Assembly: GCA_008921705.1 (NCBI GenBank) | Contig: VFFE01007626.1 | Coordinates: 605,803 to 669,802, forward strand | Length of the DNA: 64,000 bases | Reading direction: 5' to 3' | Source: Burhinus oedicnemus | Taxonomy: Eukaryota; Chordata; Aves; Charadriiformes; Burhinidae | In this document: piece after piece, positions 1 to 34,900 of the stretch | Numbering within the stretch: position 1 is the stretch's first letter | Layout of the letters: each line of letters starts with the position of its first letter | Notes under the pieces: model-generated | Database searches by the model: none | Told to the model about the DNA's origin: nothing | What the model saw: the letters and a program-made list of their open reading frames with translations, nothing else | Program-made: the position numbers and the translations under genes

Positions 1-22471
<22,471 letters not shown>

Positions 22472-22865
22472 CTTCGCGCTGGGCGGCGTGTGCGGCGCGC
22501 TCTCCTCACCTCGGCCCGCCCGCCGGCCCCGGCCCGCCCCGCCGACCGCGCCGGCACCGCCACCGGGGGGCGGGGGCGGCGGAGCCGGGCGGCCGTGCCG
22601 GGCGCCTGACAGGGAGGGGAGGCCGCGCCGCCCGCTGCTCCTGTCCAGCGGTGCGCCGCCGCGCCGCCCGCTCGGGCGGTTTTAGCGTCTGGTAGCAGCC
22701 CCCGTCCCCTGCCCGCGGCCGAGGGGCGGTGGGCGGCTGGCGGCGGCAGCGGGGCCGGCGGGGCTGGGTGTGTGGGGGGGCGCCCGTTATTCGCCGCTCA
22801 GCGCAGGCAGCGCCCCGGCCGCCCGCGCCTCCGCCGGGGGGCGGCCCCGCGCGCTGCCGGGCCTC

Positions 22866-22876
22866 GCCGCCATCTT
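22866..22876 (+). promoter_or_regulatory. AP3M1: YY1-type motif at AP3M1 promoter
   Basis: GCCGCCATCTT is a full reverse-orientation YY1 consensus, about 70 bp before the proposed donor of the untranslated AP3M1 exon 1. It probably marks the start-site region. Confidence 0.5.
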
Positions 22877-22945
22877 GGCCGCTGCCCCGGGAGCGGGACG
22901 GGCCGAGCCGGGCCGGGGCGAGAGGGCCGCACCGGGCCGGGGGAG
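22870..22945 (+). other. AP3M1: AP3M1 untranslated exon 1 (approximate)
   Basis: The AP3M1 ATG is only 3 nt inside a spliced exon at 31651, so a 5' untranslated exon must lie upstream. The CpG island offers a good donor, GGGAG then GTACGT, at 22946. The 5' end is a guess based on the YY1-type motif, and other donors in the island are possible. Confidence 0.4.
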
Positions 22946-25900
22946 GTACGTGGGGCCGGGGGTGGTGGTGCCCGGGCCGCTGAGGGAGGCCTCACCGGGG
23001 GGCGTTAGTTTCCGCGTTCGGGGGAAACGGCGGCCATCGCGACAGGGCGGGCCTCGGCGGCAGCCGCGGGACTCCCGCCCGGCGGGAGCCGCCTGCTCCC
23101 GGCCCCGTAGGCAGCCGGCGGCAGTTCTGTGTGGCCAGAGTCGGAGAGGGGCGACATCCCTGTCAGCACTGGCAGCGGGAGACTGCCCCGTCAGTCCGAG
23201 TCTTCCCGTTTTACCTGTGTCCATTTCCGTTGTTCGGTGCCCATTTAAATACAAAATTATTTCCGCGTTTGATTTAAGAAACCCCAAACCTTGTTTTTCT
23301 GGGCTCTGGTGCGTGTGCAGAGCAGCGCGGCTTGTGCTGGAGCCAGGGCCGGGCTGCCCTCTGCCCGGGGCTCTCCGCCCCTCAGCGTCCCAGTCCCGAG
23401 GGAGGTCTACATAGGTGACTCCAAAGCGATAAGCAGTGATGAGAAGGAGGGATTATGCAGAGGGAGGTAATTAATTTCGTTTTCAGGGTGGATGGCGCAG
23501 GGCCCGTAGCAGGGATTATGCAGGAACTGCCCTTCAGGATTATATGCAAAACCTGCAGCAAAGCCATGGCGGGGCGGGGGGGAAGCCTACAGGAGACCAC
23601 CTGAATCTTTCTTCGGCAGCATTGCTGCAGACATGGTGGTTCTGGTCATGCTGTATTTGCTTAATTAGCCAGGGACCCTGTGAGTGTATATTTGCATAAT
23701 ATGTGCTGGAAGTTATCATCCACCACTCTGCATTGCATATTGCTTCTGCGCTGTTCGCTACCTAACAGGGTAATGGAGTGGAGGTTGTCTCTTCTTTTCT
23801 TTTGTTTCAGTGCTAATCTGCTTTGAAATAGCAATGCACTTACTATCTTTTCAGTATGATGAATGATGTGCACCCGTTAGATGGTGATCAAACTGGAACA
23901 ATAGCTTCACCGTTAAATGTAGCTACTGTATAAACAACTAGGCAAAAAATCATACTTGAATAATGAAAATTCATGTTCATAGAAGGCAGACTGCAGTATG
24001 GGAGAGAAAAAGCTATTTGCAAGTAAATTAAGTTACTAGTGCAAGAGATAAAATGATGGAAGCAATGTTTTACAAAAGAACTGACTATGCCAACCATGAG
24101 AATGATTCAGCTGGCAGTTCCCAGCAGTTTTGAATAGTACATAACTTCTCACTTATTTAAAAAAAAAATCTGAATAGTATTTCACTGTAAACGTCTAGGA
24201 TTTAATCTGTAGTGTGTTGGGTGCTAAGTCAAAAACACAAGAAAACCTGGTTTTGAAAAAAAAAATAAAAATGGGACAAGCAGATTCTTTCCTGTCTGTG
24301 TGCACAAACCTGAAAATTCCTTGGAGATGGCAAATTAAACATTAAGACCATTCCGTGCCCTCTAGTGCTTCATTTTGCTGTCCTTGTCCAGAAATGAAAT
24401 TTCCTGTTGTGTAAAATAGCTATGTGCCAGCCAAGTCCCAGTTACTCTTTCAAACAAAGCTTTCCTTACAAGCAGTTCTGCATTAAGAATCTTAAGGAGA
24501 AACCTTGTCATGAGGAGTCGTGAAAGAGAAATAGAAGTCCTTGAGGTAGAGAGGTCTGAACAGCAGGTGACAAGTGGCAGCTGTACTTCATGGCTGTAGT
24601 AATGGGAAGAAACCAAATAAAACCTTTTTAGAATGTTGAGTTCCTTCCTCTTATTTCCCTTTTATTTTTACCCAACTTATTTCTTATGTAGCTTTCAAAA
24701 CTTAGTTAATACACAGAAAAAAAGTGAAATCTTTTTTATGCTTATTCAACATAATGCATGAGAGGCTGCTTTTTAATAGGAGCTTCACAGAATCATAGAA
24801 TGGTTTAGGTTGGAAGGGACCTTAAAGTATCATCTAGTTCCAACCCCCCTGCCATGGGCAAGGACGCCTTACTTCTTGGAAGATTCTTTAAGACCCCTTA
24901 TTCTGGAGCCGGATTTTATTCTATAGAATGGAAGAACTAAAGAGTGCCACTCTGCTCTCTTCTCATGGAAGAGAAGGGAGGCAAAAATGGTTATAAGCCC
25001 TCTTTCTACCATCTGCATTTTGGACTAGTCGTGGCAGAGTGCACACACATTAGTAAGAGCTGTCATTTACAGCAGGGTTCCAGTGATACTTGTTGGCTCT
25101 GATCTAGTGTTTCAGTAGTGCGTGGCTCTTTGGCACTGAGCTTGTCCTTCCTTGAACCTCAAGTGCCTCTTAAAATAGAGCCTGTAAAAAAGAGCTGGTA
25201 GTACTGTTGCTCTGGCCCATCAGACTTACTGGAGCAGTGAATTGGGAGAGCACAATGGACAACATCTTCCCAAAGAACTACTGAGCTGAGGTTTTTCTAT
25301 CCTGTGATCGAATCCCGCTGCCTTGGCAGTTCAGTGTTCTCAGTGGTTTGGCTGGAATACGAGCCTAATTATCAGTCTGTTCCTGAAAAATCCCCTTGAC
25401 AGTAAATGTGTGACAAGATATTCACTTTATCTGTGTCCATTTGGTCTTCTCTATCTCTTCAGTACTGCTTTCAGAGAGTGAATTTCTTAAGTGGTCCCTT
25501 AGTATTCCTAAAATGGCTGATTCAGATATAAATTGTGTTAGAAATGTTCCATCTTCATGTAAAAATGTAGTTTTAGCAACAAATTTTTAATTGTTTTGGT
25601 GGGGGTTTTTTCTAAGAAACTCTTGCTTTTTCAGCTTTTACAGTGAAGCTTTCTGTTCTTGCAGGTCCCAAAGGGAACTGCAGTTATTCAGGATCTAATA
25701 TTGTCTGATTATTCAGGATCTAATATTGTTCTGTTGGCAGAAGATGGAACTATCTTGCCAGCAATTAGAAGATTTATACTGGAACTAAATTGAACAGAGA
25801 CGCCATGCAAATGTATTATTGGAAAGCTCATCAGTCAGTAGCTGAAATGCTGCACAAATTCTTATGCAGGCTGTGATTATTATTGGTAAAAGCATGGAGG

Positions 25901-28900
25901 AAGTTGGAAATGTTGTTATGGATACCAAACACTGATTTAAGACAACTTCAGACTATTCTCAGAAGACTACTTGCTTGTAAAAACAATTCCAGAAAGTTAC
26001 TAACAGTGCTTTAAATGAGAGTAAAGGTAAATAAATGTATACTGAGCATATGGGAAGCAAAGTGTTTAGTCTTTAATAGGGATGATCTTGCTGATAAAAT
26101 ATGCGTCTGAGTAGGTGTACAGACACAAGCACTTCATGGTGTTAAGTTAGAGTTGATTCGATTCTGGGAGTTTTGCTTGACTAACAGAGAGGGACACCAG
26201 GCAGTTGCAAAAATATTTTTACTTTAATGTGCAGATACCTAAGCTGTGGACATCTTATAAATGACAAGATTCATAACACTTGAGCAGAGGCAGTAAGATT
26301 TGCTAACGATGATAGGAGCCTTACAAAAACTGTGAAATTACAGAACATTCACCTTTTAGTAAGATCTGAGACTTCCAGGTGTATCAGTTTGAATCACAAC
26401 TTCTAGTGTTGTGCGAGGGTTGGTCCAACCAGGTATACATATGTTCAAAGCTGCCATGTCGGCTGTCTTGAAAATGTCATTCAAGTATTTAATAGGGCTT
26501 CTCTTCATTCGGTTTGCTGTTTGAAGAGCCGGTGAATGGGGTTGGGGAGGTGGGGAGCAAAGGTTGTCTTCGCATGTTTGTGTCAGTAACACATCTTGAA
26601 TTTATAGGAAAAACCTAAACTGCCCACCAGCTGGTTGTGACAAAAATACTAGCTTTAAAATAGAAATAGAACTGCGTATCTTAGCTTATTTGTTTGTCCA
26701 GATTACTTTAAGCATTTGATTACTTTCCATTTGCTTGTCACTAGAAGTTCATTTCCACAAATACATAACAGAGGCTCAGAGTCCACCCCCACTAATCCTT
26801 CCACCCTTCAGAGCAGCTATGCCAAATGCAGAGAACATGGAAGCTGTGGAATGCTTTCCCAGTGATGGTTCCATTTTGAGGTGTTTTCAGTAATTATTAC
26901 TAGCTCTAAAGGGCATTGCAGAGGTCAGTGCTAAATTCCTCACTTCCTGGTTTTTAGAGCTTTGACTGTAACTCAGCTCAGTGTTACGGAAAAGCAGCTG
27001 GTAACAGTATTTCTGCATTAATTACATTTTAGAGTACTTAATTGTAGCTAAGGACAAGCATATGCAATCAGTCTTTTTCCCATGCTCACAGCCTCTCCCT
27101 CTTGCCAATGAGCTCCACTTTTGTCTTGTGAGCCTGCTGTGACTTCAGTCCAGATGTTTCTCTGCCAAGAGATTGAAAAAACATTAACGTTGCAAAATCC
27201 AGATTTAGTCAAAAGAAAAGATACAGACTTGGAAACAGCATATAGAAGGCGCCTTAGTTAAAATATTTAGTTTTTCTGTACAGACTTCAAATTCTGGTAG
27301 GATGGAAATGACTGCAAAGAATGACGTGTCGTGTCAGAGCAAGGATGGGGAGTCTGTGAGAAGAAGCTGCAAAACCTCTGCTGGGCTGCTTGTTGCTGCA
27401 GTACCTGTAAGATGCCTTTCAGTCAGGCAGTAGTATGGAAGGCTGTCAGCCTACTAAAAATGAGCTTGAATGGCTTGCTCTGGACTACAGATGCAAGTAA
27501 TAATCCACGTACATCTTCAGTCTGCTTCTTAGGTAGCGGAGTAAAAGCGGAGAGATGGGAGGCATGTCCTTTTGCAATAGCCCTGGAGGCACACACAGAG
27601 TGGCTCTATGCTGCCATCTCAAAGTGGTGTATGTGTACGCTGCAGCACAGGTACTCTCATGATTCTTAAATTTTTCGTGGTGTGCTTTCGCTACTTTTTT
27701 TTTAAACTCTGATTCAAGACCTTTTACCCTCACAGTGTCACAGCTGTTAACATGCTTGGCCACAAGTATTAACTTGACCTATTGGTGTGAGGAATATCAC
27801 TGTTACTAGATTGATTTCTTATGTTCAGCATTATTTATTCTTTTTTTCTTTGTGAATCTAGTGCTCTGATGAGACAGAAGAAGGTAGGGTATTGAGAAAT
27901 GAATTCAGGGACGTCTATGTGTCTGAAGTGAAATCTGGCACTCAAAAAATAGAGTAGCTGGGAAATCTTCAGTATTGGGAGCACTGTAAGTAATTTTTGT
28001 TAAATAATAACTTACACATGATATTTTTGTAGTAGCACCAGTTGTAAGATAACCAACATGAAATCCATCTTTAATTGGCTGGTGCCAGTTGTTTGACAGT
28101 GTGTGGGATAAATCAAATGACTTGCGTATAATAGACTGATGTCCCCACTGCTATACGAGCTTCTTTACTACAGTCAGCACTGGCAGAGGGAAGTGTCCAA
28201 ACTGAGCTGCCCATTGACTGATAGGGCAGGGCTTGTACCCGTGGGTCTGCCTGCTCTGTACTTAAGATGCAAGAGAAGAGCTTCAATTTTCCAGAGCACT
28301 TCAAATTAGCAGCAAATTAGTATACTGCTAAAGCTTGTGAAGGAGGAAAGGAGTACGTGAGGGGGTTTGAAGGGAACTGTTATGTTAGAAGCAAAATCAT
28401 TATGTATCATGGGAAATCCTGTAATCCCTGTCTTCCTACCCAGAAGACAGGGTAGGCAGCTAGGTGTGATTTTACTGCTCAGTTTCCACAGGTACTGTAA
28501 AGCTATAACCTGCCAAGCATGTTCCCCTGGATCAGTTTGCTACTCGAATTCACCATGAGGTGACACAGACGTTTGTATGAACACAGCCAGTACTTGGGCA
28601 GCTTGGGGCAGATGAGTAAACAGCAGTAGTGGTCCAATGCTACCACCCTTTCTGGCTATCCGTGCCCTCCCTCAATTGCTTATCAATATCCTAGGTGGAA
28701 CTTACGGCAAAAGAAGAGGCCCTGCTAACACAGCCATTTCATGTGCCAGGAGCTTGCTGCAGGCACAATAGAACAAAGTTGCTGTATTTAGGTAGCAATT
28801 GTGTTGGCATGCTGCACAGCTGTGCTTGTTAAAAGTATATCGTGACAAATGCAAGCTGATCAATAGAATCTGTATGAATGTTAACAACAAGACAACTGCT

Positions 28901-31900
28901 AGGGCTTAAAAACACTCTGTCACACATATGTGATATACTTTGTCAGAGCATGGCCCAAAGCTGCCTGCAGTCCAGCATAGCTTCTCCACAGTGGGCTGTA
29001 GATCAAGTTCTCTGGACATGGAGTCTTACCAGTGCTGCTTGTGCTGAAACTCTCCTGTGCAGCTTTGTGTGAGAATTGGGTTTTATATTTGTTAACAGAT
29101 ATGCTATTGTATCCATATTAAAATGTACAGAGAACTATTCTAAGCTTTATAGCTGATCACCTTCATATGTTTGGGCTGCCTTGATGTGGAACAATACTGA
29201 CATTCAGTGGTTGATTATACTTGCCACCGTTGTGTGACTATCCAGGAGATTTTGGAGGGTGTTAATGTTCAGCGCTGGCTAAATTCAGAACGTGTTTAGT
29301 TAAACTGGATTAAAGCAATTGTGTCAAGGCTCCTTTATAAGAATGCTGTGCTCACAGTATTAAAATTGTCTCCTTTTTTAGCAAACTAAATTAGAGATTA
29401 ATTTGGTCTGGGAGAGATACAGTGGAAACATGCAGTAATACTTTGTAGCTTTGTTTCCTTTCCCACTCTTAAGTGAATTGACAGTCACAGTTTTCAAAAT
29501 AACTTCCTCGTATTTACCACGTTGTCTTAGTTGGATTTCTCTCTCCGCATTTTGACTATTGGTCTTTTTGTGTCTACCACCAACGACAGTGTGCTCTTAG
29601 CTGGAGGTATCTAAGACCTGGCAAGGCCCCAGTGAAGATGAGCACATTGCTGTCAGGCATGCAGAGGAGCAGCTGGAGTTTAGAATTTGAAAAGCTGCAT
29701 CTTGGCTCCCTTCCCACATCTGCTGACTTAGGTGGAGGGAAATAGCATGCTAACAACCTTCTTTAATAGTCCTTTTTCACCTTCTCCGGTGGGCTTTGGA
29801 AGACGTACTTTTGTTTTGTCGAGATCTGCAGGGCCAGACCATTTTTCAGTGTTACAAGTGTGTTGGGAGGCCAGCCTAGTACTCTGGGCAGTTTCAATTC
29901 AGACACAGCAACAAGAGCTCACTCAGGATGGAGCTTAGTGCTTATTCCAGTATTTTGGAACAAGGCTTAATTGCACAGTGTTTAAACTCCTTAATATCTC
30001 TGTGGGACTGGACCATTTAAATCTAGATGGTTCTGTGCCGTCTTCACATTTGCGTGCCAGAGTTAACATTAGCGAAGGAGCAAATTTTATCTGCATTTTA
30101 TGACATGATCCTGGCCAGACATCCTAAGATTAATGAAAACTATGATAGGTTTTTGGTAGATGTGTTTGGCTTGTCTTGGAGATAGAGTTGATGGTGGTCT
30201 TTCTGTTTCAAGGTATGGATGCCCAGTAACTCTTTGGTCTCTTTTCAGTCATGTTTGAATTCCTCCAAAGGCTAAGCAACCTTTGATTCAGGATATCTCC
30301 AATGCTGTCATCTGCCCATTTCCACCACCTCCTCTGTGCCAGCTCTGGCAATGTAATAACTTGATCTGACCAGAAACTCCTTTTTCTGGGTCAATTTATG
30401 GCTGGACCAGTTTCCTGATCTAGGTAATTGCAGAGCCACAGACCTGCTCAAATCAATACCTGGAAGGCAAAAGGGATGAACAGTCAGTGGCAGCTGCTTC
30501 AACTACAGAATGAATTTATGCAGGATATAAGTACCAGATTAACTTCACCATGAGGAGCCAGTGCCTGGGTTACAGTTTGTTTGTTTTGTTTTCTAAGCCT
30601 GAATTTAAACTTGGTCCTTATTTTTGTCAGAGGATGGTTATGCTGCAGGTCAGCCAAAGCATTATATCTGTCTGATGTAAAGGCTGAAGAGATAAACTGA
30701 AGTCTGATCTATAGCATTTTTCTCTTCTGTAGATATGGAGAAAATAGTCTGTTCGCTTCATTTGAATCAACAACTTAGCTCACTTATTATCTCATTGAAA
30801 GCTGAGAAATAGACTGGGAATTAGTCTTAAAAAAAGGCAGATAAGCTTCTTGTCCTGTGAAAAAAATGAAGGATCAGTGGCTGAGGCATGTTATTTGTAA
30901 ATCTTTAAAGATATAAGAAAAAAGTTACATACCTTATTTGCAGTTCATACTCCCCATTTTCATGAGTGAGTTAGGTTTTAAGTGTAAAACATTTTATGTA
31001 AACATACTTCATGTGTGTCAAGCACATTTGAGGCAATTTTATTCATTAAACCAGCTTTAAACTCCTGGTTTTGTGTACTTTTAGTGAATTCCAACCCTTT
31101 ATCCAAGTGCAGCTTGGCATAGATTATAAGTAAAAGACTAATCAGCCAGCAAATAAAAAACACTTTTCTAGTTCAGTAGCTGAAAGCTGACAAGCTAAAA
31201 AGCTGTATCTTTAAGATAGTGCAATTCTTAGTTGTGTGTGTAAATGTTACACAAACTCCTCTGCCATAGGAAACTTTATGTATAAGTTACCCTTACATGT
31301 TGCCAAAAATGTTTAAGTGAGTGCCAACTCATGAGAGTCAGCTTTTCTTTAAGAAATAAATTACAAATACCAAATAGGGAAGAAAGTGGAAATCAAGTGT
31401 GCTAGCTTCTTACTTACATTGTGATATATGTTAGCACCTTAATCCACTGTGAAATATTTTGTGGTGGAACATTCCTCTAAATAAAGAAAATGCAATTTAA
31501 AGACAAGCTGCAAAGCAGATCCTTTTCTTAAATTCACAGTGCATGTTAATAAAGAATAACCTTTGTAAGAAAGGGATTCTGGAAGAAGAAATGATGTCAA
31601 TCCTCATAGTCTTTTGTTTATTTTAACTTCTTTGAATGTGTTTCCAACAGAAGATGATCCACAGCCTGTTTCTTATAAACTGTTCTGGTGATATATTCTT
31701 GGAGAAGCACTGGAAGAGCGTCGTGAGCCAGTCTGTGTGTGATTATTTCTTTGAAGCTCAGGAGAAAGCAATCGACGTTGAGAATGTGCCTCCTGTCATC
31801 TCAACGCCACATCACTACCTCATCAGCATCTATCGGGATAAAATCTTCTTTGTGTCTGTCATACAGACAGAAGTGCCACCACTCTTTGTAATTGAATTTC

Positions 31901-34900
31901 TACACCGAGTAGCAGATACTTTCCAGGTCGGTCACCATTAAATAATTTTAAAATTGAAATAATTCCAAGGGATTTTTTGAATAAACTTATTTTAAAAAAA
32001 GGTACTAAACCTTTCCCCTTTGCAGTTTTTATGTCAAACACTGGTTTATAGAGTAAAAAGGAAAAGAAGGTATATTTTATGTATTCATTTGATTTATAGA
32101 TACCAGTGCATATGCACTAAAACCCAAATCCCATTTTGTAAATGCTGTCTTTTTTCTGTAAGCTTTTGTACTGTTCATGTTATATAGATGAACAAGAAGG
32201 ACCATGCAGTCGTGAAGCACTCTGTAGGGAGGAGAGAGATGTGAAGCGTGAGTTAGTTTTCAACCTATTTCACAGATACTGTAAATAAAGGAACCTCTGT
32301 GAAGACTGGGCACTGCCAAAAGATAATCTCCTTATTTTACAAGAGTCTTCTAACTGAAGATGTGTTAATGTTCACAAGCGGGAGAACCTTTGGGATATAT
32401 ATACTAGTAAACTAGATTACAATAATTTCACTGTTCACGCTGTCTTTATTTCTAATTAGTTGATAAATGTAACCTTAACATATGATGCAATCAGACTATA
32501 GAAGTAGTTAGTAAGTTTAGGCAATAAAATTCCTTGATATATTGGAGGCTTTCTGTAAGCAAAAAAACCAAACAAACTTTTGCAAAGCAGTTGAACAGGA
32601 ATAAAAATCCTCTCCTTTGTAATCTCTGATTTGTTTAGGATTACTTCGGCGAATGTTCTGAGACTGCAATTAAGGACAATGTAGTTATTGTGTATGAACT
32701 TCTAGAAGAAATGTTAGACAACGGCTTTCCACTGGCAACAGAATCTAACATATTGAAGGAACTGATTAAGCCTCCCACAATTTTGCGCTCTGTTGTCAAC
32801 TCCATCACAGGTATGAAAATAAATAGTTTTCAGCGGTGACTGGCTGCTTAAAAAAAAAAGCCCCATCATGCTTCATAGCTAAAAAATAATATCATATTGG
32901 TGTGAACCTGTAAGGTGAGGCCGCTGTCCTGCCGCTTCTCACAAGAGTTGAATAAAGGCAACTTCCTCCTTATTTGCAGTTTATGCCTGGCCTCTCTGAC
33001 ATCTCCAGTGGCACTGTCTGGTCCAGCCACAGGTCCTTAAGTCCCTCAGGAATAGCAGTTCCCAGCACAGACAGCACATACTGGAGACAGGTGCTCTGGG
33101 ATTGGTACAGAGCTAGCCCCAAGCCTTGAATAACTGAGAGGCATTGGAGAAGGTTATGCATATTATAAGAAATCATTATAGAAAGGTATATAACAGATAT
33201 CTAATAAATCTTTGCTGACTGGGAACAGATAGCATGAAGGGAAGCAGATAGCCTGTCCTCAGCCTCCTCTCCACACGCCCCCCCCCTCACCATCCACATC
33301 CATCAGGCTGTTGTGAATGGGTATGTCTTGCACTGACAGAGCTGAATGTCTGTCATCTGAGCTGGTGGAATCTGCTTGTCTGGCACGTGGGTGCAAGGGA
33401 TGTATGTCATGGGGTCAAAGATATGTGAGATGTTCGCCTGTACGTTGTGTTAGAGAAGGGTAGCAGGTGGGCTGCAGGGCCACACAGAGGAGCTGGTCTT
33501 TGAGGTACCACGTGTGGTTTAACCTTTGAGTATAGATCTCATCAGTTTTAATTTCTGGTTTGGGGTTTTGGTTGTTTTTTTTTTAAATGTGGTTTTAGAT
33601 GATAGCAGTTATAATTAAGAAAAATATCCATGACGTTAATGGACTAGATGCTCCACTGTAAGGGGAATTAAGACTCCTGAAGCCAAGGGTTGCAGCATCA
33701 AATCCTCTTGTTTTATCTAAAGCCTTATTAGAATTTCCTAGGAGCCTAAAGCACCTGCCCAGGGCAGCCTGCATCTTGTCACTGTCAACAGCTCAGTGCC
33801 AAGTGGGTGGGAAATGGCAGCCTAAGAGCTCTCCTGCCTACCTGGCCTGGCAGCCCAGCCTGCGTAGTGCTGCTGCACCCTGCAAGGCTGCTGAGGAACA
33901 CAAGGCACCCACACGGCAACTGCTCCCCCTCAGAGATGCAGTGAGAGTGACGAAATGGTTACAACTCCACCTCCCTATGTTATGGCACCAGGGTGGACTT
34001 TAGGGAGGAGTTTTTCTGTGTGAGTTACTTTACTCACTCAGAAGAATTAAAATTTCTCTTTTCTGCCTGCTAGGAGAGGGTCTACCACTGACCGCCAGCC
34101 TCTCAGTGAAGCTGTCTCACGTGGCAAGCACACTACCACATTCGCTGTGCTAAAGGGCACAAGCAAGCATGAGCTGTGGCCCTATCCTGAGACCTACTTC
34201 TAGCAGAGGGAGTTGTTACCACTATACTGGGATTCCAAGACTAAGCCCCAGAAGTGATAAGATGATTTTTTTCCTTTTTAAAGAATCATCAGTTTACTTT
34301 ATAATTAGGTAGCTCAGGAAGCCCTTTTCTCACACCAGCGAGAACCAGTAGCTGAGGGTGACAGCAAGGCAGGCAGGGGCAGTGGCATCATTGTTAAGGA
34401 CCCCAGAAGTTGAGCCAAGAGGTCAGCATCAGGATCGGGATCGGATGATAACAGGGACATCCTACAGCTCAGTGGCTGCCAGGAAAGTCCATCGTGATGA
34501 GAGAGGTCAAGCCAGAATGTCAAGTCTATGGGCCAGGGTCTGGATCGATTTGGCACATGGTCAGGTGTAGACGTGGCTGTCATGTTGCTGCAAGGTAGCT
34601 CAGATGGGTGCCAAGGGTGAGAGCCTCAGCCTAACAACAGCTCCCAAGCAAAGATGATGGGAGCCCTCCCTAAGGCTTCTTCTAGCTCTTTCTTCATAAC
34701 AACTTTTATCAGTAAATCAGCCCTGAAGTCAGCCAGCAAAAAGTCTTAGGAGAAGGGGGAAGCGTGCTTAAGGCCCTCACAAGAAACTGTAATGTCTTGA
34801 ACTGTAGTGATTGAAATCCTTTGCAGAATCTAGCCCCACATATACTCCCACTCAAACCTCCTGCTGACTTAAGCCTTGTATTTTGCTGTGCAAGGTATAG

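Larger units (their letters stand above)
22946..31650 (+). other. AP3M1 intron 1
   Basis: About 8.7 kb between the untranslated exon and the first coding exon. It contains a CR1 fragment (24786-24870) and a 25-bp tandem duplication (25684-25730). No other gene is recognised. Alternative untranslated exons could be present but cannot be shown from sequence alone. Confidence 0.6.

Noticed and set aside
27331..27669. 112-codon plus-strand frame in AP3M1 intron 1
   Set aside because: No domain, no splice context, Cys/Trp-rich composition typical of random frames; within chance expectation.
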